Positions 38,368-52,540 of a stretch of 64,000 nt of DNA are shown here, one piece after another. The DNA is from Nocardia jiangxiensis NBRC 101359 (lineage in GTDB: Bacteria; Actinomycetota; Actinomycetes; Mycobacteriales; Mycobacteriaceae), in NCBI RefSeq assembly GCF_000308615.1, contig NZ_BAGB01000031.1, forward strand, positions 124,001 through 188,000, in the 5' to 3' direction. The first letter of the stretch is position 1. Each line of letters starts with the position of its first letter. Under the pieces are notes generated by a model that made no database searches, was not told the DNA's origin, and saw nothing but the letters and a program-made list of their open reading frames with translations. A program made the position numbers and the translations under genes.

Positions 38368-38943
38368 GTGAATACGAGCAGGCGGGAGGAAATCCTCGCC
38401 GCAGCCCTGCGGCTGACCTCCGAGCATGGCGTCGGTGCGTTGAGCGTCCGATCGGTCGCGTCCGCGGCGGGTGTCGGCGCGAGCACGTTGCGGCACTACT
38501 TCCCCTCCCAGGCCGACCTGTATCGGGCCGTCGCGAGCCGGGTGGTCACCAGCGTCCTGTCCGATCTCGACATCGCCGACGACACTCGCGATCCGGCCGA
38601 CCGCCTGTACGACTGCCTCGTCCAGTTCCTCCCCCGGCCCGCCGAGCAGATTCCGGCGCTGACCGGCTGGGCCGAGCTGGTCAGGGCGGCCCTCGGCGGC
38701 GATGCGGGCGTCGCACAGATCCTCGCGGTCGGGCGCGAGGCCTCACGCGCGGCGTTGCACGGCTGGCTGGATGTGCTCGCCGGTCAGGGGCATATCGCGG
38801 CGGAGGACGTGGCGGCTCACGTCGTGCGCGTACTCACCCTGGTCGATGGGCTGAACCTCGACATGTTCCTGTTCCCGGACCGCGTCGACGCGGCAGCGGC
38901 GCGAACGGCGATGCGCTGGTTCGCCGACCACATCGTGAGCTGA
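38368..38943 (+). CDS. TetR family transcriptional regulator
   Basis: 191 aa from GTG 38368; the upstream in-frame ATG lies inside the operator. The N-terminal helix-turn-helix is GALSVRSVASAAGVGASTLRHYFPSQADLYRAV. The C-terminal ligand domain resembles TetR_C_6 proteins (SRAALHGWLDVLAGQG, VDGLNLDMFLFPDRV). It almost certainly binds the two identical palindromes just upstream and controls itself and the divergent CPBP protease gene. Ligand unknown. Confidence 0.9.
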   Translation: MNTSRREEILAAALRLTSEHGVGALSVRSVASAAGVGASTLRHYFPSQADLYRAVASRVVTSVLSDLDIADDTRDPADRLYDCLVQFLPRPAEQIPALTGWAELVRAALGGDAGVAQILAVGREASRAALHGWLDVLAGQGHIAAEDVAAHVVRVLTLVDGLNLDMFLFPDRVDAAAARTAMRWFADHIVS

Positions 38944-38953
38944 ATTTCCCGGA

Positions 38954-40126
38954 CTACTCGGTGAGTTCGCGTTCGAGAGGCGTCCGGAACCGGGGGATCG
39001 CGCGGACATCGCCGTACCACGCCTCGATCCGGGCAGCCTCCGCGGCAACCCTCTCTGTGGCCTCGCGGCCGATGTCCTCCAGTGCGCGCCAGACGATCTC
39101 GCCGCTGGAGCGCTGGGCCCAGCCGCCGACGACGCGCCCGCCCCACCAGGCGGTCGGGCCGACGTTGCCGTTGCCGTCGAACAGTGCCGTGCGGTGCGGG
39201 CCGAGGAACCATTCGCGTTCCTGCCAGCCCATCGGCGTCGGGTCGAGCGCGGGCAGCAGCGCCGGGCCCGGTTCGGGTTCGGGGACCGGGTCGAGATCCT
39301 CGGCGAGCAGCACGCCGGTGCCGCCGTCGAGGTCGACCTCGACGATATCCAGCTGCGCCAAGGTTTTTCGAACCTCGCCGAGCGTCCAGCCGGTCCACCA
39401 CTTCAGATCCGCGACCGGCGCGGGGCCGAATGCGTGCAGCCAGCGGCGCACGAGTTCGGCGCGTGCGGAATCCGCGGACTGGGCGGGAACTCCCGCGGGC
39501 AGCCAGGATTCGATCGGTTCCCAGACGTACTGGGTGCTGCCCCAACTGCCGTTGGGGCGGCCGCGCACGATCCGGCCCTCACATCCCAGGATGAGCAGAA
39601 CCCAGGTGGTGATGGCGGTGGGCTTGGAATACGGCTTGCCGGGCGCGGTGTCGACCTGCGTGCGCAGTCGCGGCACCGCCGCGCCGAGTTGTGCGCCGGT
39701 CGCGCTGCCACGGGCCAGGAGTTCGCGATGGGTTTGCTCCTCTACCTCCGCGAGCCAGGCGTCGATATCTCCGTCGACGACCTGTTCGAGATGACGCCCA
39801 TAGGTGCGGCGCTGTTTGACCGCCTGTGCGTCGGCGCACGAAGCCTGCAGCGCGGGCACCAGGTCGATCGGCGCGACGAACATGGTGCGGCGCATCGCCA
39901 GCATCCGCAGCAGGGTCCGGTCGGTGTAGAGGGCCTTCTCGATCTGCGCGGGTTCCAGCTCGAGACTGCGCGCCGCGATCGATAGGAAGACCGTCGCGGG
40001 ATCGGTGGCGTGCAGCACCACCAGTGAACGGGTGATCGCTGCGGCGTCGTCCACCCGGGCCGCCGCGGTGAGCCGGTGCCGCACGGCCAGGCGTGCCCGC
40101 CGCTGTGCGGCATCGATCGAACGCAT
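38954..40126 (-). CDS. AlkZ-like winged-helix DNA-binding protein (HTH_42)
   Basis: 390 aa. It matches the HTH_42 family of three winged helices, which includes DNA glycosylases such as AlkZ/YcaQ that unhook interstrand crosslinks. Recognisable blocks are LVVLHATDPATVFLSIAAR, MLAMRRTMFV, KWWTGWTLGEVRKTL, LLPALDPTPMGW and GNGNVGPTAWWGGRVVGGWA. The position of the catalytic QxQ/QxD of characterised enzymes reads HATD here, a variant I associate with actinobacterial members; activity is unproven. TAGTAT (40133-40138, minus) lies 6 nt before the ATG. Confidence 0.82.
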   Translation of the reverse strand: MRSIDAAQRRARLAVRHRLTAAARVDDAAAITRSLVVLHATDPATVFLSIAARSLELEPAQIEKALYTDRTLLRMLAMRRTMFVAPIDLVPALQASCADAQAVKQRRTYGRHLEQVVDGDIDAWLAEVEEQTHRELLARGSATGAQLGAAVPRLRTQVDTAPGKPYSKPTAITTWVLLILGCEGRIVRGRPNGSWGSTQYVWEPIESWLPAGVPAQSADSARAELVRRWLHAFGPAPVADLKWWTGWTLGEVRKTLAQLDIVEVDLDGGTGVLLAEDLDPVPEPEPGPALLPALDPTPMGWQEREWFLGPHRTALFDGNGNVGPTAWWGGRVVGGWAQRSSGEIVWRALEDIGREATERVAAEAARIEAWYGDVRAIPRFRTPLERELTE

Positions 40127-40324
40127 GGGCGAATACTAGCGGCGCGGATCTGTGAAATCCACGACAGGGACGCCGATGATCTCGTTCCGGTTGCGCGATG
40201 ATCTCCTGCGCATTGCACAGCGGTTCCACATATTTCTCGCGGATCACGCTCCGGCGTCGGCGTCGTCCGCACGGCCCGCTACACTCGTGCGGGAACACGC
40301 GTAGGTGACTGCGCGAGGTAAGTC

Positions 40325-40368
40325 ATGGATCGCGGAGAATTCGGAGTAGTGCCATCGAAACCGGCCAA

Positions 40369-40372
<4 letters not shown>
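40325..40372 (+). CDS. Possible leader ORF of the kinase gene
   Basis: 15 codons (MDRGEFGVVPSKPAK) with GAGGTAAG upstream. Its TGA overlaps the kinase GTG (GTGA). The kinase start itself lacks a ribosome site, so coupling is plausible. A TACACT -10 candidate lies at 40280-40285. Confidence 0.35.
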
Positions 40373-41925
<1,553 letters not shown>

Positions 41926-42002
41926 GCGGTGTCGGGCCTGTCGCGAATGCGCCCGATGGCGCAATCGCGCACCCTAGGGTTTGCCGTATTCGTTGTCCCG
42001 GT

Positions 42003-42017
42003 TAGCCTTCCACTGTG
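42003..42017 (+). promoter_or_regulatory. Leaderless-type promoter
   Basis: TAGCCT at 42003-42008, 6 nt, then the GTG at 42015. No Shine-Dalgarno sequence. Confidence 0.45.
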
Positions 42018-42617
42018 GATATACGGCAGATGCTCAGAGAGGAGCGCGCCGAACTGGTCGCGCTGCTGCGTTCGCTGAGCGACGAGGAGTGGGAGTCGCC
42101 GTCGCTGTGCGCGGGGTGGCGGGTGCGCGATGTGGTGGGGCATCTGTTGTACGACGCGATTCCGTTGCCGGAGTACGCGATGGCGGGCGTGCGCTGCCGC
42201 TTCTCTCCGGACCGGGTGAACAACACACTGGTCGACCGGACGAAGGTCCTGTCCATCGAGGAACTGCTGGACAAGCTCGAGCACAACCGCGAACACATCA
42301 CGCGGTTGGTCCCGAAGGTCGGCCTGGCCGATATGTTCGTCCACCAGCAGGACATTCGCCGCCCCCTCGGATATCAACGCACCGTGCCGCCCGAGCGCCT
42401 GCGTGCGGTGCTGGCCCATCCGGATCCGTTCGCCCGGCCGGGTCGATACACCAGCGGCCTGCGATTCGTCGCGACCGATGTGGAGTGGTCGCGTGGCGTG
42501 GGTCCGGAGGTCAGTGGTCCGGGTGAGGCTTTGGCGTTGGCGATGGTCGGGCGAACCGCTGCTCTGGACGACCTGACCGGTGACGGAGTGCCGATCCTGC
42601 GCCTGCGTCACGGGTGA
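42015..42617 (+). CDS. Maleylpyruvate isomerase family mycothiol-dependent enzyme
   Basis: 200 aa, GTG start. The N-terminal DinB-like four-helix fold (MLREERAELVALLRSLSDEEWESPSLCAGWRVRDVVGHLLYD) and the metal-binding His in VVGHLLYD, with MFVHQQDIRRPLG further on, match the TIGR03083/MDMPI group of actinobacterial enzymes that use mycothiol. The substrate is unknown. Other reading: an uncharacterised DinB_2 protein. Confidence 0.85.
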   Translation: MDIRQMLREERAELVALLRSLSDEEWESPSLCAGWRVRDVVGHLLYDAIPLPEYAMAGVRCRFSPDRVNNTLVDRTKVLSIEELLDKLEHNREHITRLVPKVGLADMFVHQQDIRRPLGYQRTVPPERLRAVLAHPDPFARPGRYTSGLRFVATDVEWSRGVGPEVSGPGEALALAMVGRTAALDDLTGDGVPILRLRHG

Positions 42618-42694
42618 ACCGCCCGCAGCCGCGCATGTGCGCGGGGCTCATCGAGAACAGCTGCAGCCGAACGTAATTCATCATCGCGATGACG

Positions 42695-42738
42695 GCCGGG
42701 TGCCGGGCCGCCGCACGGTGCGGGGCTCGGCACCCGGC
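42695..42738. terminator. Hairpin terminator between convergent genes
   Basis: GCCGGGTGCCG (42695-42705) pairs with CGGCACCCGGC (42728-42738), 11 bp. CCGCAC/GTGCGG inside extends the stem. It lies 7 bp beyond the stop of the gene at 42745 and 78 bp after the stop at 42617. No clear T-tract, as often in actinobacteria. Confidence 0.65.
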
Positions 42739-42744
42739 GAATGC

Positions 42745-43146
42745 TCAGTCCCGGGTGACGGCGTATCCCGACACGTGCGTCGGGCGGATCGCCAACTTCA
42801 CGCGGTCCTTCGCATCGGGCGGCACGATCGGCCCGCCGCCGTAGCGCTGGGACAGGCTGGTGTAGAGCGAGCCCTCCGGGTCGAGGTCGATGTGGTCGAC
42901 CACCCCGCGAACCTCGATGTACCGGTACGGCTTGTCCGGATCGAAGATCGAGACCGAAACCCGCGGCTCGGCGGCGAGATTCCGGAACTTCTGCCGGGCA
43001 TTGGTGTGGGTGAACCAGATCAACTCACCGTCCCAGACGAACCACATCGGGTTGACCTGCGGCGCTCCATCGGGCCGGGTGGTGCCCAGGCTCGCGAAAA
43101 TGGGCCGCTCCAGCAGGTCGCGGGCCTTCGCGGGGATTTCGACCAT
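42745..43146 (-). CDS. PPOX-class F420-dependent oxidoreductase
   Basis: 133 aa from ATG 43146, with GGAACGAGG upstream. A split-barrel flavin/deazaflavin-binding protein of the pyridoxamine 5'-phosphate oxidase-like family: [61 protein letters not shown]. These match the actinobacterial F420-dependent (Rv1155-like) group. Substrate unknown. Divergent from hisD. Confidence 0.87.
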   Translation of the reverse strand: MVEIPAKARDLLERPIFASLGTTRPDGAPQVNPMWFVWDGELIWFTHTNARQKFRNLAAEPRVSVSIFDPDKPYRYIEVRGVVDHIDLDPEGSLYTSLSQRYGGGPIVPPDAKDRVKLAIRPTHVSGYAVTRD

Positions 43147-43277
43147 CGTGCCTCGTTCCTTCGTCGGTGTTCGGTGTACGTCCGGATCGAACCACGAAGG
43201 ACGCTCGACTATGCCCAGCACGCAAGCAGCCGGTCGGGCGGCGGATGGCTCGCGGCGCGGACCCGATAGTCTGGTAT

Positions 43278-46510
<3,233 letters not shown>

Positions 46511-46514
<4 letters not shown>

Positions 46515-47176
46515 CGGTATATCCGGGGCGCTCGGCAGGCGCCGCGCCCAGTGTCGCGCTGTTGGACTACGGCTCGGGCAACCTGCATTCGGCCAACCGC
46601 GCGCTGATCCGCGCCGGCGCCGAGGTCACCGTCACGGCCGATCCCGAAATCGCCTTGGCCGCCGACGGTTTGGTTGTTCCCGGCGTGGGAGCTTTCGCCG
46701 CCTGTATGGCCGGACTGCGTGCGGTGCGCGGTGAACGCATCATCGGCAAACGTCTCGCGGGCGGTCGGCCGGTACTGGGTATCTGCGTCGGCATGCAGAT
46801 CCTGTTCGAGCGCGGCGTGGAATTCGGCGTGGAGACCGAGGGCTGCGCGGAGTGGCCCGGCACGGTCGAGCAGCTGCCCGCGCCGGTCCTGCCGCACATG
46901 GGCTGGAACACCGTGCGCACCCCCGCGGACAGCGTGCTGTTCGCGGGAATGGACGAGCAGACCCGGTTCTACTTCGTGCACTCCTACGCCGCGCAGAAGT
47001 GGGCCTGGAACGACGCGGACACCGCGATTCCCGCCGCGAAGCTCACCTGGGCCGAACACGGCGGACCGTTCCTGGCCGCGGTCGAGAACGGCCCGCTCAG
47101 CGCGACCCAGTTCCATCCGGAGAAATCCGGCGACGCCGGTGCGCTACTGCTGCGCAACTGGGTGAACTCGCTGTAG
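46511..47176 (+). CDS. hisH: Imidazole glycerol phosphate synthase glutaminase subunit HisH
   Basis: 221 aa, GTG start overlapping the hisB stop. The glutaminase releases ammonia for HisF. Landmarks are [16 protein letters not shown], the oxyanion region VPGVGAF, catalytic Cys in LGICVGMQ, and the His-x-Glu pair in TQFHPEKSG. It pairs with hisF at 49.8 kb. Confidence 0.97.
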
Positions 47177-47302
47177 TCCACGGTCCGGGTCGTAGGTTCG
47201 CCGAGGAATTGCGGTTAGGGTCGAACCCGGTCGGGACCATGCGGCGAAAGGGACTGCTGTGCGTGAGCTCGAGAGCAATTCCGGCGCGGGCGCGGTGACA
47301 TC

Positions 47303-47425
47303 GTGAACGCTCTGGCCGCGGCATTCGACCTGCCGATGTGGCTGGGGTACATCAACACCGGCTCGGCGGGGATTCCGCTGCTGAGCGGGTCTGCGTCCGG
47401 TTCGGCGGCGGCCGGATCCAGTTAG
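47303..47425 (+). CDS. Small ORF after hisH, unknown
   Basis: 40 aa from GTG 47303: an amphipathic start (NALAAAFDLPMWLGYINTG) and a Gly/Ser/Ala-rich end. A 15-codon frame just upstream ends in TGA overlapping this GTG. The composition recalls small exported or membrane-active peptides, but nothing proves function. It stops 10 bp before the convergent gene at 47436. Confidence 0.35.
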   Translation: MNALAAAFDLPMWLGYINTGSAGIPLLSGSASGSAAAGSS

Positions 47426-47435
47426 CGGATCCGGC

Positions 47436-47948
47436 TCAGTCCGGCGGCACCGGGTCGACGCGTTCGGCCAGCCAGCGGCCGCCGACGTTGTCCAGGCTCA
47501 CGTGCATCACCGTGCGTCCGGGGCGGGGCAGACCGAAGGTCGCGTCGCTGCGCGTGGTCTGGTCCACCGACACCACCATCTGCGCGTGGCCGGGGTCGGC
47601 GGTCTGGGTGCTGCACTCCACCGACACCACATCGGAGGAGGTGTGTGACCCGACCACCCGATTGCGCCGGTCCGTGCTGGAGTTCTGGAAATCCGCGTGG
47701 AACGTGCCGGTGGAGTTGTCCAGGACGCGCTGGTTGTAGGCGTCGTAGTCGGTGAACGTGTAGGTCGTGAGCTGGCGGCCGAATTCGCACGCGGCCATCT
47801 GCGCCGGATCGGTCGGATCGGCGGCGGCGGGGCCGGCCAGCAGACCGCTCACGGGGATCACGCTGATACCCGATGCGGCCAGTGCGACCATGCCGATTCC
47901 CGTGGCCGGTCGTGGCAGGCCCCTGTGTCGCAGCGTTCTCCGGGACAT
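47436..47948 (-). CDS. Exported protein, Mce-associated/NTF2-like type
   Basis: 170 aa from ATG 47948; the frame is open upstream. A basic start (MSRRTLRHRGLPR) and a hydrophobic segment ending in AGPAAADP form a signal peptide with an AxA cleavage site. The remainder (TTYTFTDYDAYNQRVLDNSTGTFHADFQ, VVSVDQTTRSDATFGLPRPGRTVMHVSL) resembles the NTF2-like domain of Mce-associated proteins. Its place inside the his cluster appears incidental. Function unknown. Confidence 0.72.
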   Translation of the reverse strand: MSRRTLRHRGLPRPATGIGMVALAASGISVIPVSGLLAGPAAADPTDPAQMAACEFGRQLTTYTFTDYDAYNQRVLDNSTGTFHADFQNSSTDRRNRVVGSHTSSDVVSVECSTQTADPGHAQMVVSVDQTTRSDATFGLPRPGRTVMHVSLDNVGGRWLAERVDPVPPD

Positions 47949-48225
47949 ACCGCACCCCTTGTTGCTCGACAATGCTTGCGAACCCGTGTCCTCGCCCCGT
48001 GCAATGACACGCGCCCATTTCATATTGCCCAACGAGCGGCTCGGCAAACCTGATCAGCGGTCCAGTTCGCCTCGCGGGCATGTCGTCGAACTCGCGGTGC
48101 GCCGCCGCGACGAGGCGGGTGCTGCGCCGTCGCACGGGCCGTGCCCGGCCGCGTTCGAAGTCCGGTCGACAGCCCCGGGCCTGCGGCGGGTCCGGCCCGG
48201 AGCCCGGAGCAGCACGGTTGCCCAG

Positions 48226-48240
48226 TAGGCTACTGCCGTG
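48226..48240 (+). promoter_or_regulatory. Leaderless-type promoter of hisA
   Basis: TAGGCT (48226-48231), 6 nt, GTG at 48238. The same hexamer and spacing occur before pyk. It implies that hisA-impA-hisF-hisI has its own promoter after the interruption of the his run. Confidence 0.5.
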
Positions 48241-48969
48241 AATCTTGTGCTGCTTCCCGCCGTCGATGTTGCCAATGGTGAGGCCGTTCGCCTGGTCCAG
48301 GGGGAGGCGGGCAGTGAGACGAGTTACGGATCGCCGCGCGAGGCCGCGCTGGCCTGGCAGACCGCCGGCGCCGAATGGGTCCATCTGGTCGACCTGGACG
48401 CCGCCTTCGGGCGCGGCTCCAACCGGGACCTGATCGCCGGGGTGGTCGGCGAACTCGATGTGAAGGTCGAACTGTCCGGCGGCATCCGCGACGACGAGTC
48501 GTTGAAGGCGGTCCTGGCGACCGGATGCGCCCGGGTGAATCTGGGCACCGCCGCGCTGGAGGATCCGGCGTGGGCGGCCCGCGCGATCGGCGAATACGGC
48601 GACCGGATCGCCGTCGGCCTGGACGTGCGGCTGACCGAGGGCGAATACCGGCTGCGCGGTCGCGGCTGGGTCAGCGACGGCGGCGATCTGTGGGAGGTGC
48701 TCGAACGGCTCGAGCGCGACGGCTGTTCGCGCTACGTCGTCACGGACGTCACCAAGGACGGCACCCTGACCGGGCCGAATCTGGATCTGCTGCGCGAGGT
48801 CTGCCAGGCCACCGAGGCGCCGGTGGTCGCCTCCGGCGGCGTGTCCACACTGGACGATCTGCGCGCCATCGCCGGGCTGGTACCGGAGGGCGTCGAAGGG
48901 GCGATCGTCGGAAAAGCCTTGTACGCCGGGCGATTCACCCTGCCCGAGGCGTTGGACGCGGTGCGCTGA
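48238..48969 (+). CDS. priA: HisA/PriA: ProFAR isomerase, probably also PRA isomerase
   Basis: 243 aa, GTG start. A (beta/alpha)8 barrel with [20 protein letters not shown] (catalytic Asp), [36 protein letters not shown] (second catalytic Asp) and [11 protein letters not shown]. In Actinobacteria lacking trpF this enzyme (PriA) also isomerises phosphoribosyl anthranilate. No trpF is present in the trp cluster of this window, which fits. Absence from the whole genome cannot be seen here. Confidence 0.93.
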   Translation: MNLVLLPAVDVANGEAVRLVQGEAGSETSYGSPREAALAWQTAGAEWVHLVDLDAAFGRGSNRDLIAGVVGELDVKVELSGGIRDDESLKAVLATGCARVNLGTAALEDPAWAARAIGEYGDRIAVGLDVRLTEGEYRLRGRGWVSDGGDLWEVLERLERDGCSRYVVTDVTKDGTLTGPNLDLLREVCQATEAPVVASGGVSTLDDLRAIAGLVPEGVEGAIVGKALYAGRFTLPEALDAVR

Positions 48970-48973
48970 GGTG

Positions 48974-49798
48974 ATGACCGCTCAACCGGACAGTCAGGCG
49001 CTGCTCGCCGTCGCGAGCGAGATATTGGATTCGGCCGCACCACGTTTCGTCCAGGGGCTCGGCGCGCCCAGCGCGGTCGAGAAGGGGCGTGGCGATTTCG
49101 CCACCGCGCTGGATCTGGAACTCGAGCGAACCCTGTCCGACGTATTGCTCGAACGCACCGGAATCGGCGTGCACGGCGAGGAATTCGGCGGCCCCTCCCT
49201 CGAATCGGGCACCGCGTGGGTGCTCGACCCGATCGACGGCACGTTCAACTACTCTGCGGGACACCCGCTCTCGGGCATCCTGTTGTCGTTGGTGCACGAC
49301 GGTACGCCGGTGCTGGGCCTGACCTGGCTGCCGCTGCTGGGGCGTCGCTATGCCGCCGCGGTCGATGGTCCGCTCCTGCTGGACGGGAAACCGCTGCCGC
49401 CCTTGGCGTCCGGGACTCTCGCCGACGCCATGATCGGTTTCGGCGCGTTCAATGTGGATTCGCGCGGGCGCATTCCGGGCCGGTTCCGCTTCGACCTGCT
49501 GGGTGCGCTGAGCCGGTTGTCCGGCCGGGTGCGCATGCACGGTTCCACCGGAATCGACCTGGCCTTCACCGCATCCGGGGTACTGGGCGGCGCGGTCGTG
49601 TTCGGACATCATCCGTGGGACAACGCCGCCGGGGTCGCGCTGGTGCGTGCCGCGGGAGGAGTGGTGACCGATCTGCGCGGCGAACCGTGGACCATCACCT
49701 CGGGATCGGTGCTCGCGGCCGCGCCCGGCGTCCACGAGGAATTGCTGGAGATGATCAATACCGCGGTCGACGAGGCCGCAGGGGAGACGAACCGATGA
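48974..49798 (+). CDS. impA: Inositol monophosphatase family protein (ImpA-like)
   Basis: 274 aa from ATG 48974 (a GTG at 48971 directly precedes it). Metal-binding motifs of the IMPase family: [19 protein letters not shown] and [15 protein letters not shown]. Its place between hisA and hisF matches M. tuberculosis impA. In actinobacteria a histidinol-phosphatase of this fold (HisN) is known, so this gene is a candidate for the missing dephosphorylation step; that is inference from context. Overlaps hisF by 4 bp. Confidence 0.9.
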   Translation: MTAQPDSQALLAVASEILDSAAPRFVQGLGAPSAVEKGRGDFATALDLELERTLSDVLLERTGIGVHGEEFGGPSLESGTAWVLDPIDGTFNYSAGHPLSGILLSLVHDGTPVLGLTWLPLLGRRYAAAVDGPLLLDGKPLPPLASGTLADAMIGFGAFNVDSRGRIPGRFRFDLLGALSRLSGRVRMHGSTGIDLAFTASGVLGGAVVFGHHPWDNAAGVALVRAAGGVVTDLRGEPWTITSGSVLAAAPGVHEELLEMINTAVDEAAGETNR

Positions 49799-50568
49799 CA
49801 CTGGCCGTGCGCGTGATCCCGTGCCTGGACGTCGACGCCGGACGCGTCGTGAAGGGCGTGAACTTCGAGAACCTGCGTGACGCGGGCGATCCGGTGGAAC
49901 TGGCCGCCGCCTACGACGCCCAGGGCGCGGACGAACTGACCTTCCTGGACGTCACCGCCTCCACCGGCGACCGCGGCACCATGATCGATGTGGTGACCCG
50001 CACCGCCGAGCAGATCTTCATCCCGCTGACCGTCGGCGGCGGTGTGCGCACCGTGGCCGATGTGGATCGGCTGCTGCGCGCCGGTGCGGACAAGGTGTCG
50101 GTGAACACCGCCGCCATCGCGAATCCGGAGATCCTGCGGGAGATGTCCGAGCGGTTCGGCTCGCAGTGCATCGTGCTGTCGGTGGACGCCCGGACGGTGC
50201 CCGAAGGTACCGAACCCACGCCCTCGGGCTGGGAGGTCACCACGCACGGCGGTAAGCGGGGAACCGGAATCGACGCGGTCGAATGGGCCGTGCGCGGCGC
50301 CGAACTGGGCGTCGGGGAGATCCTGCTGAATTCGATGGACGCCGACGGCACCAAGGCGGGTTTCGATCTGCGGATGCTGCGCGCGGTGCGCGCGGCGGTC
50401 TCGGTGCCGGTCATCGCCAGCGGCGGTGCGGGCAAGGTCGAGGATTTCGCCCCGGCGGTGCGAGCGGGCGCCGACGCGGTGTTGGCCGCGAGCGTGTTCC
50501 ACTTCGGTGACCTGACCATCACGCAGGTCAAGGACGCCATGCGCGGCGAGGGAATCACGGTCCGCTAG
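49795..50568 (+). CDS. hisF: Imidazole glycerol phosphate synthase cyclase subunit HisF
   Basis: 257 aa, ATG overlapping the impA stop (ATGA). The cyclase uses ammonia from HisH to form imidazole glycerol phosphate and AICAR. The barrel shows [18 protein letters not shown] (catalytic Asp), [42 protein letters not shown] (second Asp) and [13 protein letters not shown]. Confidence 0.97.
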   Translation: MTLAVRVIPCLDVDAGRVVKGVNFENLRDAGDPVELAAAYDAQGADELTFLDVTASTGDRGTMIDVVTRTAEQIFIPLTVGGGVRTVADVDRLLRAGADKVSVNTAAIANPEILREMSERFGSQCIVLSVDARTVPEGTEPTPSGWEVTTHGGKRGTGIDAVEWAVRGAELGVGEILLNSMDADGTKAGFDLRMLRAVRAAVSVPVIASGGAGKVEDFAPAVRAGADAVLAASVFHFGDLTITQVKDAMRGEGITVR

Positions 50569-50578
50569 CGTGGACCGC

Positions 50579-50926
50579 GTGAGTCTGGATCCCGCCATCG
50601 CCGCCCGCCTCAAACGCAACGAGGCCGGATTGGTCGCCGCCGTCGCGCAGGAGCGGGGCAGCGGTGACGTGCTGATGATGGCGTGGATGGACGACGAGGC
50701 CCTGGCCCGCACTCTGGCGACGCGCAAGGCCACCTACTATTCGCGCTCCCGGCAGCAGTACTGGGTCAAGGGCGAGACCTCCGGGCACACCCAGTACGTG
50801 CACGAGGTGCGTCTGGACTGCGACGGTGACACTCTGCTGCTGATCGTCGATCAGGAGGGCGCGGCCTGCCACACCGGCACGCACACCTGCTGGGATTCGG
50901 ACGTCCTGCTGACCGATCAGGGCTGA
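50579..50926 (+). CDS. hisI: Phosphoribosyl-AMP cyclohydrolase HisI
   Basis: 115 aa from GTG 50579 ([19 protein letters not shown]), preferred over GTG 50570 because it fits the length of the M. tuberculosis protein. It opens the purine ring of PR-AMP. Metal ligands are in VRLDCDGDT and the cysteine block [12 protein letters not shown]. Monofunctional, so the HisE pyrophosphohydrolase must be encoded elsewhere. Its 3' end overlaps the convergent marR gene by 10 bp. Confidence 0.96.
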   Translation: MSLDPAIAARLKRNEAGLVAAVAQERGSGDVLMMAWMDDEALARTLATRKATYYSRSRQQYWVKGETSGHTQYVHEVRLDCDGDTLLLIVDQEGAACHTGTHTCWDSDVLLTDQG

Positions 50927-51441
50927 GCTGATCCGGGTTCGGCGTCCTCGGTGACGGTGGATCGGCCGTCGGTGCGCCCCAGCCCCCGGGTGAGCCCCTC
51001 TTCGAGTTGCGCGACCATCGCCTCGCCGAGTTCGGCGAGTTGTTCGGTCTGCTGCTCGTCGAGGCCGTCCAGGACCAGTCCGCGCACGGCCTCGAGGTAG
51101 CCGGGGGTGGCCTGCTGCACCTTCAGATAGCCGGTTTCGGTCAGTACCGCGTCCGCGCCGCGGCGGCCGGTGGACATCTCGCGCTTGGCCCAGCCGAGCC
51201 GCTCCAATTTGGTCACCACATGGGACAGGCGAGATAGCGAAGCGTTTGCTCTGGAGGCCAGTTCGCTGAGCTGAAGTCGGCGTTCGGGTTCGGCGGCCAG
51301 TAGCTCGAGGACGAAGTACTCGAAGTGGGTGACGCCGGATTCACGCTGCATCTGCGTGTCCATGGCGGCGGGCAGCCGGGTCGTGAGCGCGACCAGGATT
51401 CGCCACGCTCGCTGTTCGGTGGGGTTCAGCCACTTCGTCAC
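50917..51441 (-). CDS. MarR family transcriptional regulator
   Basis: 174 aa, GTG start with AAGAAAGG upstream. The winged helix is [49 protein letters not shown]. The first 25 residues ([25 protein letters not shown]) are typical of actinobacterial MarR proteins. Targets are not evident; the 145-bp upstream region precedes a membrane protein gene on the same strand. Confidence 0.9.
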   Translation of the reverse strand: MTKWLNPTEQRAWRILVALTTRLPAAMDTQMQRESGVTHFEYFVLELLAAEPERRLQLSELASRANASLSRLSHVVTKLERLGWAKREMSTGRRGADAVLTETGYLKVQQATPGYLEAVRGLVLDGLDEQQTEQLAELGEAMVAQLEEGLTRGLGRTDGRSTVTEDAEPGSAQP

Positions 51442-51586
51442 TTCGAGCCTTTCTTACAGCCAAGTGACGTGATCTGGTTTGCGATACTGGTTGGTCTTGA
51501 ATGGTCAATCCACGGTCACCTGCAGACACGTAGTTTGCCATGATTTCGCTCGATGGTCACGGGTGTTGTGAATGACGTGACATCTC

Positions 51587-52165
51587 TCACCCGTTGCGTT
51601 CCATGTCAGCGGGCTGGGCAGGAGGTGGCGGCGCGCTGGAATCCTTACGGTGCCGCCCGGCGTGGCGCGTGCGCCACCGCCCGCGCATCCGCAGGAACAG
51701 TGCGAGCAGAAACAGCACGGCGGCGACGATGGCCCCGATCAAGGATGCGCCGCGAAAGCCCGGCGCCTGCACGTCCAGCACGCGCTCCCCGGCATGCGCT
51801 GCGCTGCTACCGCCCCAGACGATGGTCAGCGTCATCAGATTCGGCAGGGCCAGGACCAGTGCCAGCACGGCCGCGCATCCGGCCAGGAATCGCCCGCCCC
51901 TGCGCCGCCAGACCGTGACGACGCCCATCAGCAGGAACAGCGGGATCACCGTGCAGAAGAAGCCCAATCCCAGGCCGGACCAGATGCCCTTGGCGAAACT
52001 GCCGTGCCCGGACATGGTCGCGATGCGCTGCGCCCACCAGCGCGGGATGAAGGAGGCCAGAATGAAATAGGCGACGACCAGCGCCACGATCACGGCGACA
52101 ATACCGATGATCCGATTTCGCCACGTATTGGTGCTGGATGATTGCTCCGCACTTTGCGAGGTCAT
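51587..52165 (-). CDS. Membrane protein, unknown
   Basis: 192 aa from ATG 52165. TACGCT (52172-52177, minus) lies 6 nt before the ATG. Hydrophobic segments at about 20-42, 63-85, 92-112 and 140-160 suggest four helices, and the C-terminus is basic then proline-rich. No family recognised. It lies between a marR gene and a small hypothetical gene, all on the minus strand. Confidence 0.75.
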   Translation of the reverse strand: MTSQSAEQSSSTNTWRNRIIGIVAVIVALVVAYFILASFIPRWWAQRIATMSGHGSFAKGIWSGLGLGFFCTVIPLFLLMGVVTVWRRRGGRFLAGCAAVLALVLALPNLMTLTIVWGGSSAAHAGERVLDVQAPGFRGASLIGAIVAAVLFLLALFLRMRGRWRTRHAGRHRKDSSAPPPPAQPADMERNG

Positions 52166-52231
52166 ATGACCAGCGTAGGCGGAATTTGCCGAAGTACCGG
52201 GCGCGGCACACGCCCGGTACCGAAAAGCCGG

Positions 52232-52540
52232 TCAGACCCCGAGCAGCGTTGCCACTTCCGGATTCTTGATCTGCATGACGTCCAGGATGCCGTGCGCCTT
52301 CAGGAACGGCCTGAGTTCCTTGATGCGATCGGCGTGCTCGGCGTACTCGTCCGGGAATTTGCGGCGGTCCAGGCTCTCCAGAGCCTTCACATAGGTGACG
52401 AAGGAGGCCAGGGCGTCGGACCGGGTCCCGGTGGTCTGCGGGCCGCGCGGCATCATCCGGGGTGCCTGGCCGGGCGTACCGCCCAGCGGCTGCGCCGGGT
52501 ATCGGGGTACCTCCGGTGCGATCGGTTGCGAGGGGTACAT
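52232..52540 (-). CDS. Hypothetical protein, 102 aa
   Basis: From ATG 52540. A proline-rich N-terminal third ([19 protein letters not shown]) precedes a charged helical region ([46 protein letters not shown]). No membrane segment or known domain. The open frame continues upstream into non-coding-looking sequence. Codon use is ordinary for the region. Function unknown. Confidence 0.55.
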   Translation of the reverse strand: MYPSQPIAPEVPRYPAQPLGGTPGQAPRMMPRGPQTTGTRSDALASFVTYVKALESLDRRKFPDEYAEHADRIKELRPFLKAHGILDVMQIKNPEVATLLGV

